64,000 nucleotides of DNA from Sandaracinomonas limnophila (GTDB lineage Bacteria > Bacteroidota > Bacteroidia > Cytophagales > Spirosomataceae): NCBI RefSeq assembly GCF_004005965.1, contig NZ_SACY01000001.1, forward strand, positions 558,001 through 622,000, in the 5' to 3' direction. The position numbers and the translations under genes are program-made. Positions 37,006 to 45,355 of the stretch are shown piece by piece; position 1 is the stretch's first letter; each line of letters begins with the position of its first letter. The notes beneath the pieces were generated by a model, which was not told where the DNA came from, made no database searches, and saw nothing but the letters and a program-made list of their open reading frames with translations.

Positions 37006-38067
37006 ATGAATGAATTAAAATTCAACTTTTTTGAAAGAAATTTACAATTTCACTTTGAAGCAGGAACCTCCAGAGGAATCTTAACCTCCAAAAAATCTTA
37101 TTTTTTCGAAATCCAACATCTTGATAAAAAATACATTGGTGAAGCAGGACCTTTAAGAGGCTTAAGTCCTGAATTCCAAGAAGATTTAATGGAAGAGTTT
37201 AAATTGAGCATTCAAAATCAATTAAAACTTGGCATTCCGCAAACAAGCGCTGAATTAAAAGGGCAATTAACAGAACATCCTTTTAAAGAACCCTCCTTTC
37301 AAATGGCCTTTGAAATGGCCTTTAGAGCTTATTTTAATCAAGAAGAAGAAATATATTTCAACAATTCATTTTCTCAAGGAAAAAGCAGTTTGCCAATCAA
37401 TGGTTTAATTTGGATGGGAACACCTGATTTCATGCTTCAACAAATTGCAGAAAAGTTAAACGAAGGATATACCTGTTTAAAACTAAAAATTGGAGCAATA
37501 GATTTTGAAAAAGAATTGGAAATACTAAAAAGCATTCGAGAAAAATATACTTCAGATAAAATCACACTTCGCGTAGATGCAAATGGTGCTTTTGCACCCA
37601 GTGAAGCTCTTGAAAAGCTACAAAAATTAGCTGTATTTGATTTACATAGCATTGAACAACCCATTAAAGCTGGGCAATGGTCTGCAATGACTGAATTAAT
37701 TCAAAATAGTCCTATACCAATTGCCTTAGATGAAGAATTAATTGGCATAAGAAATAAACAAACTAAAATTGAATTACTAGAAACTACAAATCCACCTTTC
37801 ATTATTTTAAAACCAAGTTTATTAGGAGGATTTTTCGAAACTGAGGACTGGATTCAATTAGCAGAAGAAAGAAATATCAAATGGTGGATCACTTCCGCCT
37901 TAGAATCAAATTATGGATTAAATGCTATAGCCCAATTTACAGCAAACTTCCCTATCACAATGCCACAAGGACTTGGAACAGGGAAGCTGTATTCTAATAA
38001 CTTTTCTTCATCATTACAAATTTCAAAAGGGAAAATTTTGAATTATGCTAACGCTCAGCTCTGCTGA
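37006..38067 (+). CDS. menC: o-succinylbenzoate synthase MenC
   Basis: 353 residues from the ATG at 37006; an upstream TTG would add five residues with no conservation. An enolase-superfamily enzyme of menaquinone synthesis. Visible hallmarks are AGTSRG, INGLIWMG, LKLKIG (acid/base Lys), LRVDANGAF, SIEQPI, ALDEEL (three metal acids), FIILKPSLLGG (second Lys) and TSALESNYGLNAIAQ. These match Bacteroidota MenC better than L-Ala-D/L-Glu epimerases of the same superfamily. The last residues (AQLC) and the TGA stop come from the repeat element that begins at 38052. Confidence 0.9.
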   Translation: MNELKFNFFERNLQFHFEAGTSRGILTSKKSYFFEIQHLDKKYIGEAGPLRGLSPEFQEDLMEEFKLSIQNQLKLGIPQTSAELKGQLTEHPFKEPSFQMAFEMAFRAYFNQEEEIYFNNSFSQGKSSLPINGLIWMGTPDFMLQQIAEKLNEGYTCLKLKIGAIDFEKELEILKSIREKYTSDKITLRVDANGAFAPSEALEKLQKLAVFDLHSIEQPIKAGQWSAMTELIQNSPIPIALDEELIGIRNKQTKIELLETTNPPFIILKPSLLGGFFETEDWIQLAEERNIKWWITSALESNYGLNAIAQFTANFPITMPQGLGTGKLYSNNFSSSLQISKGKILNYANAQLC

Positions 38068-38146
38068 GTGTTGATTATTTACAAAACATTTTGTTTTGTT
38101 GAAACTAATAGTTTCATTCATATTATGCACTCAGCAGAGCTGAGCG
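38052..38146 (+). repeat. ~95-bp palindrome-ended repeat element, copy A
   Basis: The ends CGCTCAGCTCTGCTGAGTG and CACTCAGCAGAGCTGAGCG are exact inverted repeats of 19 bases. Each end is itself a small palindrome (CTCAGC-TCT-GCTGAG). The AT-rich core contains ACAAAACATTTTGTTTTG. A second copy, inverted, is at 59631-59726. No reading frame is present. It lies between the 3' ends of menC and the convergent hypothetical gene. Confidence 0.9.
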
Positions 38147-38153
38147 CAAGATT

Positions 38154-38555
38154 TCACTTTTCACTTGAAAAAACAATCTCCATCTTCTTCGGAGTAATCA
38201 ACAAAACTCTCACTGGAGCAGGAAGAAGGACTAAACGGGCAGCGGCAGCAGGATCCTCAATCCATTCCACTTCCACACCTTCTTTTTTACCAATTTCAAT
38301 TTCACCGTCTTCCGTTTCAACAAATTTCTTTGCTAAATAAGCTGTAGGTAACAATACATCCGATTCTGGAGCATGCTTGTCGTGCACCTTCTCTAAAATC
38401 TTCTCTAATTCATCTCCATACGTTTCATTAAAATCGTCTTCTAAATCATGTAACATCTCTTCAACATCATCATAATTTTCGTCAGAGTAATTCAACTTAC
38501 TTAACTCTAATCGTTTCTCTAAAATGGCTAACATCGCCTGATCAATCTTATTCAT
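38154..38555 (-). CDS. conserved hypothetical acidic protein
   Basis: 133 residues; I do not recognise the family. The N-terminal ~55 residues are helical and strongly acidic (YDDVEEMLHDLEDDFNETYG), followed by a small, apparently beta-rich part (VEVEWIEDPAAAARLVLLPA, RVLLITPKKMEIVF). No signal peptide or membrane segment. It is the last gene of the mnmA-TrpF-like-PBP1A-hemF operon, one base after hemF. Confidence 0.75.
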   Translation of the reverse strand: MNKIDQAMLAILEKRLELSKLNYSDENYDDVEEMLHDLEDDFNETYGDELEKILEKVHDKHAPESDVLLPTAYLAKKFVETEDGEIEIGKKEGVEVEWIEDPAAAARLVLLPAPVRVLLITPKKMEIVFSSEK

Positions 38556-38556
38556 A

Positions 38557-39456
38557 CTAGTAATTTATCCAATCTATATTTTTCTTTAATAAATCTAATG
38601 TTTGTTTACCTTCTGGGTATGACTTGTTATCATACATATATTCCCATGAGGCTAATGGAGGTAAACTCATCAAAATAGATTCTGTTCTCCCATTGGTTTC
38701 TAGGCCAAATTTCGTACCTCTATCATGCACCAAATTAAATTCTACATAACGGCCCCTGCGCAACAATTGAAAATCCTTTTCCTTTTTTCCAAAAGGTTTT
38801 AAAGCATTTTCAACCATTAAATGGGAGTAAATATCTGCAAATGACTCTCCTACCGACTTCACAAAATCAAAAACTTTCATTTTTTCTTCTATATTTTTCG
38901 ATTTTACATAATCAAAAAATATTCCACCTATGCCTCGAGTTTCCTCACGATGCGTATTAAAAAAATAATCATCGGCCCAAGTTTTAAACTTTGGATAATA
39001 CGATTTATCATGTTTATCACAAACCTTTTTCAATTGCTGATGAAACCATTTTGCTTGTTCAGGGATAACAATATGAGGTGTTAAATCAATTCCTCCTCCA
39101 AACCAACTTTCGCCATTACTCAATTCAAAATAACGAACATTCATGTGAATAATTGGCACCCAAGGATTCATCGGGTGCATTACAATAGAAACTCCAGAGG
39201 CAAAAAAATCCACTTCTTCTTTCAACTGAAGGCTACTCACCATTTTAGGATGTAAAGGTCCAAATACTGCCGAAAAATTTACACCAGCTTTCTCCAGAAT
39301 ATTTCCATTTTTCAACACTCTAGAACGTCCACCGCCTCCACCTTCACGCTTCCAAGCATCTTCTTTAAAACGACCTTGTCCATCCGTTTCTTCAATCTTT
39401 TTACAAATTGAATCTTGCAAATCTTTAAAATACTCAGCAAAAAACTCTTTTCTCAT
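38557..39456 (-). CDS. hemF: oxygen-dependent coproporphyrinogen III oxidase HemF
   Basis: 299 residues, family length. It decarboxylates two propionates of coproporphyrinogen III using O2, in haem synthesis. Conserved stretches: GGGGRSRVL, VNFSAVFGP, MNPWVPIIHMNVRYFE, GGIDLTPH, RGIGGIFFDY and GRYVEFNLVHDRGTKFGL near the end. Its presence implies an aerobic lifestyle. It starts five bases after the PBP1A stop. Confidence 0.97.
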   Translation of the reverse strand: MRKEFFAEYFKDLQDSICKKIEETDGQGRFKEDAWKREGGGGGRSRVLKNGNILEKAGVNFSAVFGPLHPKMVSSLQLKEEVDFFASGVSIVMHPMNPWVPIIHMNVRYFELSNGESWFGGGIDLTPHIVIPEQAKWFHQQLKKVCDKHDKSYYPKFKTWADDYFFNTHREETRGIGGIFFDYVKSKNIEEKMKVFDFVKSVGESFADIYSHLMVENALKPFGKKEKDFQLLRRGRYVEFNLVHDRGTKFGLETNGRTESILMSLPPLASWEYMYDNKSYPEGKQTLDLLKKNIDWINY

Positions 39457-39461
39457 ATTTA

Positions 39462-42080
39462 CTATTTGGGTTGATTCTGAGCAGAAGAATCTGCATTTGC
39501 ACCATTTTGATTTTCTAAAAGTGAATTCAATGAATCCAATTCAGAATCTGAAACTTGTAGAGAATCAGGCAAAGTGCTGTAAGAACCTTGACAATTAAAA
39601 TCTTTTTTAACCACCCGTTTATCCAATTTGTCGAATGCAACTGGGATATAATTTGATAAACTTGGATCATTCACTACTTTCACTAAATATCTTTTGTACA
39701 AAGGCAAGGCTGTTTTAGAACCTTCTCCCAAAGCACCAGACCTAAAGTGAATTGACCGATCATCTCCACCAACCCAAACACCCGTTATCAAATTATGGGT
39801 CATACCAATAAACCAACCATCCGAATGATTGGAAGTTGTACCCGTTTTGGCAGCATGCGCAGGCGCGTATCTATTCTTACGGTCATATAAAACTTCTCCT
39901 TCATTCCAAAGTAAGGAACTACCTGTTCCACCTTCATACACAACACCTTCCAACATGGAACGAACCAATTGTGCGGATTCCTTTTTAATTACTCGATAAG
40001 AAACAGGTTCAAATTTCTGAATCGATTTACCGTTTTGGTCTTTGATCTCAGTAATCAACATAGGTTCAACGTGAATACCTTCATTGACAAAGGCAGTGTA
40101 TGCCCCAATCATTTCATATAAGGAAACATCAAAAGACCCTAAACCAATAGAAGCAACAGCCTTCAATGGACTCTTAATTCCCATTTTTTGTGCATAATAC
40201 ATTACAGTATCGGGTCCCACCTCGTTGGTTAATTTGGCGGTAATTGAGTTAATACTTTTTGCTAATGCTCGCTTGATAGGCATCATGGAGTATGAAAAAG
40301 TCCCATCAGCATTACTAGGCCTCCACATTTTCTTTTCACCCTTTTCTTCTACTTCAATTTCGAAAGGTTCATCTTTCATCATGTAACACGGAGATAAGTC
40401 CTTCGGACCATCAATAGCCGCCGTATAAACAAATGGCTTGAAGGTAGAACCCGGCTGACGTTTTCCCTGCTTTACGTGGTCATATTTGAAATAATTGAAA
40501 TCTAATCCACCTACCCAAGCTTTAATTCCTCCTGTATAAGGATCCAACGACATCATACCAGCTTGTAAAAACTTTTTATAATACTGAATCGAGTCAATGG
40601 CGCTCATCGTACGCTTTTCTTCTCCAACTGCATTTCGAGAATACACCCACATATCTCTTTTCACGTTTTTCATGTAATACCAAACAGAATCTTCTCGAGC
40701 AGGAAAGCGCTTTTTCAAGGCTTTGTAATATTCTGTACGCTTAGCAACCGTGTCGATAAATCCTGGAATTTCCACACCATGTTCATCTACCCATGGATTT
40801 TGATTTGCCCAGTGGTTATCAAAAGTCTTTTGCAAATTTCGCATACCATCTGAAACCGCCTCTTCAGCATGCATTTGCATTTTGGAATCAATTGTGGTGT
40901 AAATTTTTAATCCATCCCGATACAAATCAATTTCCATTTCATTCTCCTTTGCCCACTCTTGAATGTATTTCGCAACTGCTACTTTGAAGTAATTTCCTGT
41001 CCCATCAAATGGCGACTCCAAGTTTGGTTTTAACACAATGGGTAAAGCTGAAATGGAATCATAAGCAGCTGGTTTTAAATATCCCATTTTAACCATTTGC
41101 GACAAAACAACATTTCTTCTTTTCCAAGCTTTGTTTTCATTCAAAGGTTTGCCTTCGTAGCGAGAAGGATTATACGTTGTTGTTGCTTTTTGTAAACCAA
41201 TTAAAATGGCAGCTTCTTGTATATTCAAACTATCTGGAGATGTGCTGAAATAGGTTTTTGCAGCAACTTTAATTCCGTAAGCATTATTGCCATAATCTAC
41301 TGTATTCAAATACCATAAAATAATCTCATCCTTGGTGTAAAAACGCTCCAATTTAATGGCGGTCACCCATTCTTTCGATTTGTAAATCAATTTGCTCAAT
41401 CCTGGTATGTACCCCAATAAACCCGTCTTAAAGAATCCTTTCTTCACACGAGTTTTGAATAAATTCTTTGCTAATTGTTGAGAAATGGTACTTCCTCCTC
41501 CTCTATCGCCCCCTTTAATCATACCCACAGCTACACCAGCCCATGCCTGAAAATCGATACCCGTATGCTCATAAAAACGAGAATCTTCTGTGGCCACTAA
41601 TGCTTTAACTAAATAAGGTGAAATCTTTTTGAAGTCGCGAATTGGAGTTCTATTCTCAGCAAAGAACTTCCCTAACAAAACACCATCAGCCGCATAAATT
41701 TCTGAAGCTTGAGATAATTTTGGATTCTGTAATTCATCAACTCCTGGCATTTCGCCTGTTAGAAACAAAAAATTTGTATTGATCACAAAAAGGTAAATTC
41801 CAATATATAAAACTGTTTTACCTGCAATCTTCCAAAGCCTGACAATTGGACGATAATATTTTGATTCTTTATCTACCTTAGAATCATACCAAGCTTCTAC
41901 TTTTTGCCAATTTAATTGTACAATTTGTTCAACATCATGGTATTTAGCTTCTAATTTTGAAAATTTAGATGCACCTAAGATTTTTTTTAGGCCAGCCAAA
42001 AGAATAAAAAATAATTTAACAAGTAGGCTTATCACAACTTGTTTAATTTTATTCCAGAACTGAAAAATTTTCTTGAACAT
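39462..42080 (-). CDS. class A penicillin-binding protein 1A
   Basis: 872 residues. A cytoplasmic N-terminal ~84 residues, longer than in E. coli, precedes one membrane helix (about 85-105). The GT51 glycosyltransferase has the catalytic Glu in ATEDSRFYEH (E165) and GGSTISQQLAKN. The transpeptidase has RQPGSTFKPF (Ser545, Lys548), SIN, and AKTGTTSNHSDGWFIG. A Ser/Asn/Gln-rich tail ends the protein. It polymerises and cross-links peptidoglycan in the periplasm. Mid-operon: 14 bases after the TrpF-like gene and five before hemF. Confidence 0.95.
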   Translation of the reverse strand: MFKKIFQFWNKIKQVVISLLVKLFFILLAGLKKILGASKFSKLEAKYHDVEQIVQLNWQKVEAWYDSKVDKESKYYRPIVRLWKIAGKTVLYIGIYLFVINTNFLFLTGEMPGVDELQNPKLSQASEIYAADGVLLGKFFAENRTPIRDFKKISPYLVKALVATEDSRFYEHTGIDFQAWAGVAVGMIKGGDRGGGSTISQQLAKNLFKTRVKKGFFKTGLLGYIPGLSKLIYKSKEWVTAIKLERFYTKDEIILWYLNTVDYGNNAYGIKVAAKTYFSTSPDSLNIQEAAILIGLQKATTTYNPSRYEGKPLNENKAWKRRNVVLSQMVKMGYLKPAAYDSISALPIVLKPNLESPFDGTGNYFKVAVAKYIQEWAKENEMEIDLYRDGLKIYTTIDSKMQMHAEEAVSDGMRNLQKTFDNHWANQNPWVDEHGVEIPGFIDTVAKRTEYYKALKKRFPAREDSVWYYMKNVKRDMWVYSRNAVGEEKRTMSAIDSIQYYKKFLQAGMMSLDPYTGGIKAWVGGLDFNYFKYDHVKQGKRQPGSTFKPFVYTAAIDGPKDLSPCYMMKDEPFEIEVEEKGEKKMWRPSNADGTFSYSMMPIKRALAKSINSITAKLTNEVGPDTVMYYAQKMGIKSPLKAVASIGLGSFDVSLYEMIGAYTAFVNEGIHVEPMLITEIKDQNGKSIQKFEPVSYRVIKKESAQLVRSMLEGVVYEGGTGSSLLWNEGEVLYDRKNRYAPAHAAKTGTTSNHSDGWFIGMTHNLITGVWVGGDDRSIHFRSGALGEGSKTALPLYKRYLVKVVNDPSLSNYIPVAFDKLDKRVVKKDFNCQGSYSTLPDSLQVSDSELDSLNSLLENQNGANADSSAQNQPK

Positions 42081-42094
42081 ATATTCTTTAAGGC

Positions 42095-42685
42095 TTAATC
42101 AATCTCTAATTGCTCTAAGATACTCATTAAATCTGAAAAATCTCTGAATCCGGGTCTATCCTCTTCTCCTGATTTAATTTCTATACCTTTTACAGAACTT
42201 TCATCTACCCAAGAAATCAATTCACTTTCCTCCACATCAAATCCGATAATGATTGGATATTGAGCAGCCCAAATTTCTACAGATGATTTTAATCCTTCAT
42301 AATCCAATTCATCAGAACATGTTAAAACAAATGCCTCTACATAAGGTGCATTTGCGGCAAAGGCAGCTGGTAAATTAGCTGTTGAAATGTCAATTTTCTG
42401 AAGAATGGGTAATCCTAAGGCTTTTACTTGATCTAAATTTACACTTTGACTCACCTGAACCTTATCTGGCTGATATAATTCAACATTTTGTCTGATGGCA
42501 TCAATTGATAAGCCTTCCATCTCTCCTACTATTTCTACTCCTGCTAACCAAGATTTTATTTCCAAAAATTTAGCATGCTCTATCGCAGGAAATGGAAATC
42601 CTAACATTTCTACTCCCATACCTGCACAATAACGAGCATCTGACAAATTTTGTAAACCTGTAACCTTTACTGTTGTTTTTAACAT
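42095..42685 (-). CDS. TrpF-like (phosphoribosylanthranilate isomerase-fold) protein
   Basis: 196 residues. The start VKVTGLQNLSDARYCAGMGVEMLGF parallels the TrpF opening (VKICG, then DA and LGF), but the catalytic Cys of that motif is replaced by Thr. Later KVQVSQSV, KIDIS and PIIIGFDVEE fit barrel strands. Bona fide TrpF enzymes sit in trp operons; this copy lies between mnmA and a penicillin-binding protein with no trp gene nearby. It is probably a diverged paralogue of unknown function. Confidence 0.6.
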   Translation of the reverse strand: MLKTTVKVTGLQNLSDARYCAGMGVEMLGFPFPAIEHAKFLEIKSWLAGVEIVGEMEGLSIDAIRQNVELYQPDKVQVSQSVNLDQVKALGLPILQKIDISTANLPAAFAANAPYVEAFVLTCSDELDYEGLKSSVEIWAAQYPIIIGFDVEESELISWVDESSVKGIEIKSGEEDRPGFRDFSDLMSILEQLEID

Positions 42686-42692
42686 TTCTTTA

Positions 42693-43814
42693 TTAATTAT
42701 CCCAAATACTTCCCTTTTTGTAGGACTTTAAAATCCATCCACCACCAATTACATCATCACCCTCGTAAAATACTGCCGCTTGTCCAGGCGCAATTCCAGC
42801 CACCTCTTCTGTAAATTCCACTTTTATTTTATCAGTGTCTTGAACAAGATGTCCAATGGTTCCTGAATCTTTGTAACGCACCTTGGTTAATGAATCAAGT
42901 CCTCCAGTAGGTATTTCAGCATATTTCTGTAGATTCAATTGTCCAACCACCATAGCTGTCCGATTCAAATCTTCTATTTTACCTATTACTACTTCATTGG
43001 TTTCTTTTCGTATTTCTGTCACAAAGGCAGGAAAGCCAAATGCTTTTCCAAGTCCTTTTCGTTGACCGATGGTGTAAAACGGGTACCCCTCATGCTGACC
43101 AATCACTTTACCTTCTTGATCTACAAAATTTCCACCTTTCACCTGCTCTTCTAACTCAGGCACTCTTCTTTTCAGAAATCCACGGTAATCATTATCTGGC
43201 ACAAAACAAATTTCATAACTCTCAGATTTGTTAACCAAATGAACAAATCCTCTTTGTTTTGCTTCTTCTCTAATTTCTTGTTTGGTCATTCCACCCAAAG
43301 GCAAAAGAGTACGCGCTAAACTTTCCTGAGAAATACCCCACAACACATAACTTTGATCTTTCAGCACATCTACCCCTTTAGAAATCACGTATCTACCATT
43401 TTCTTGACGAATTTGAGCATAATGACCCGTTGCTATGAATTCACAGCCCAGTTGGTCGGCTCTACGTAATAGAGCATCCCATTTAATGTGCGTATTACAC
43501 ATCACACATGGATTAGGCGTACGAGCCTCTAAATATTCGTTAGTAAAATAATCGATAACAGAATCGCCAAATTCCTCTCGAATGTCTAAAATGTAATGTG
43601 GAAAACCGAGGGAAACCGCAATGTGTCGAGCATCATTGATAGAATCTAAGGAACAACAACCTGTTTCTTTTTTATCTCCTCCTGAACTTGCATAATCCCA
43701 CGTTTTCATGGTCATGCCTACTACTTCATATCCTTGTTCATGCAACAAGACCGCTGCAACTGAACTATCAATACCGCCGCTCATGGCGACTAAAACTCTT
43801 CCTTTTGTGCTCAT
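42693..43814 (-). CDS. mnmA: tRNA-specific 2-thiouridylase MnmA
   Basis: 373 residues, full length. It sulfurates U34 of tRNA-Lys, -Glu and -Gln. The PP-loop is SGGIDSS (12-18). The catalytic Cys103 is in NPCVMCN and Cys203 in SYEICFVPD. DYRGFL and GQRKGL are also conserved. It is the first gene of the operon; TAATTTTG (43859-43852), 37 bases upstream of the ATG, may be its -7 box. Together with MnmE, also in this window, it covers both halves of the mnm5s2U modification. Confidence 0.97.
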   Translation of the reverse strand: MSTKGRVLVAMSGGIDSSVAAVLLHEQGYEVVGMTMKTWDYASSGGDKKETGCCSLDSINDARHIAVSLGFPHYILDIREEFGDSVIDYFTNEYLEARTPNPCVMCNTHIKWDALLRRADQLGCEFIATGHYAQIRQENGRYVISKGVDVLKDQSYVLWGISQESLARTLLPLGGMTKQEIREEAKQRGFVHLVNKSESYEICFVPDNDYRGFLKRRVPELEEQVKGGNFVDQEGKVIGQHEGYPFYTIGQRKGLGKAFGFPAFVTEIRKETNEVVIGKIEDLNRTAMVVGQLNLQKYAEIPTGGLDSLTKVRYKDSGTIGHLVQDTDKIKVEFTEEVAGIAPGQAAVFYEGDDVIGGGWILKSYKKGSIWDN

Positions 43815-43867
43815 GCTTTTCTTTTCAGGTTGAATGCCTGACGAATTCCTACAAAATTAAGCAAATT

Positions 43868-44374
43868 CTATGATTTTTTCCGTTCCATCTGGATAACTTC
43901 CACATCAAAAATCCTTTTTTGATCAATTTTTAATTGAACAGCTGTTTGAACAGGATGAAATCCATGTTGTCCTGCCGCCCCCGGATTAATAAAAAGCATG
44001 TTGTTTCTTTTTAAATCGCGCTTGATTTGTAAAATATGTGAATGTCCACAAATAAATATATCTACAGCACCTTTTGAAAAAGTTTCGATAGCATCAGGTT
44101 TATAGGATGAAGGAGCACCGGCAATATGTGTCATACCCACCACCAGACCTTCCACCTGAAACTTTAATATTTTGGTATACATTCGTCGCAATATTGCACC
44201 ATCGATGTTACCATATACTCCACGAACAATTTTACCTTTAGCAATGATGTAATCTGCAATTTGCTCAGAACCCCAATCTCCGGCATGCCAAACTTCATCA
44301 CAAGCATCTAATGCTTCATTTAACCGAGGGTCCCAAAAAGAATGTGTATCTGAAACAATTAAAATTTTCTTCAT
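43868..44374 (-). CDS. YfcE-type metallophosphoesterase
   Basis: 168 residues. All calcineurin-like motifs are present: SDTH, AGDWG, GNID, and GHSH, plus NPGA. Members are Mn-dependent phosphodiesterases active on small substrates; the natural substrate is unknown. Its ATG directly abuts the stop of the phospholipase C-like gene, so it is the last gene of a three-gene run with the HTCS regulator. Confidence 0.9.
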   Translation of the reverse strand: MKKILIVSDTHSFWDPRLNEALDACDEVWHAGDWGSEQIADYIIAKGKIVRGVYGNIDGAILRRMYTKILKFQVEGLVVGMTHIAGAPSSYKPDAIETFSKGAVDIFICGHSHILQIKRDLKRNNMLFINPGAAGQHGFHPVQTAVQLKIDQKRIFDVEVIQMERKKS

Positions 44375-45355
44375 CTATTTGTCCTTATGAAGAGAAATTA
44401 ATTTTTGATTGGAAATCAATTTATTTTCCTTCCACTCTATTTTCTCAGCATTTAGAGCCTCAACAACAGAAGAAGGTACATTTTGTACCCATTTCGGCTT
44501 GCCTGCATCTACATAAGCAGAATACCAAAAACTTGCAACGCGCTGTGAAGCCTGAAGCATTCTATTGTGAACACTTTTTCCTAATCGATTGCTATAGGCC
44601 TGAATGAATTCCTTTGTATAATATTGAGAGGTTCTTCCATTTCTTACCACAGGATATGTCTTTTTATCTGCGCCAATTTGAGCCGTTACCTCCTTTTCCA
44701 CTTGAAACATTTCAGGTAACATTGCATGACTTTCTTTTAAAATTTCAAAAATAAAATCCTGTGGATTTTTGATGTATTCCGCTTTTTGTTGTTTCGACAA
44801 ATCATATCCATTAATATCATTTTCTGGAACTAAACTTTCCCATAGCACATGCATACCCTTTTGCCCTGTCAGTTGTCCATCATGATTTTTAGTAGTGTGT
44901 AAAGGAACATGGGCATCCGACACATAATGACCTAAATCGGCAGCATAAAAAATCACTGAATCTCTTTGTTCAGTTTTAAATGCATTTACCATTTTTTTAT
45001 AAACAATAAAAACCTCCCAAGGCACAAGTCCTTCTTGTTTCAGACTATCTAAAGTATATTTTGCTTGTGCCTTTTTAAAATCGTGAGGAATTGAGTTCAA
45101 ATAATCTGCACCAAATAAAGTGGCATCCATATCCAAATAATGCTTCGGATCTTCAGATTTATCCTCATTTCTACGTAAATCTGGTCTGACGGAATGTTTT
45201 ACCAAATACGCCTGATTTTGGTAAAAAAATCCACCAAGTTCTTCTGGAAGTGTATAAATGGAAAGTTGTTGAAGTGTTTTATGGGCCAAAAATCCCCAGG
45301 AACTTAAAATTAGAGTTCCGAATAAAATAAATGTAATACAGATTTTAGTTTTCAT
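44375..45355 (-). CDS. secreted zinc-dependent phospholipase C / S1-P1 nuclease-like protein
   Basis: 326 residues. The signal peptide (1-19, ending LILSS) would leave a mature N-terminus WGFLAHK; in this superfamily the terminal Trp and the following His bind zinc. Further metal ligands are visible in DPKHYLDMD, LGHYVSDAHVPLHTT and GMHVLWES. It probably hydrolyses phosphodiesters of lipids or nucleic acid outside the inner membrane. The gene overlaps the end of the HTCS gene by 11 bases, which points to joint expression. Confidence 0.85.
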   Translation of the reverse strand: MKTKICITFILFGTLILSSWGFLAHKTLQQLSIYTLPEELGGFFYQNQAYLVKHSVRPDLRRNEDKSEDPKHYLDMDATLFGADYLNSIPHDFKKAQAKYTLDSLKQEGLVPWEVFIVYKKMVNAFKTEQRDSVIFYAADLGHYVSDAHVPLHTTKNHDGQLTGQKGMHVLWESLVPENDINGYDLSKQQKAEYIKNPQDFIFEILKESHAMLPEMFQVEKEVTAQIGADKKTYPVVRNGRTSQYYTKEFIQAYSNRLGKSVHNRMLQASQRVASFWYSAYVDAGKPKWVQNVPSSVVEALNAEKIEWKENKLISNQKLISLHKDK

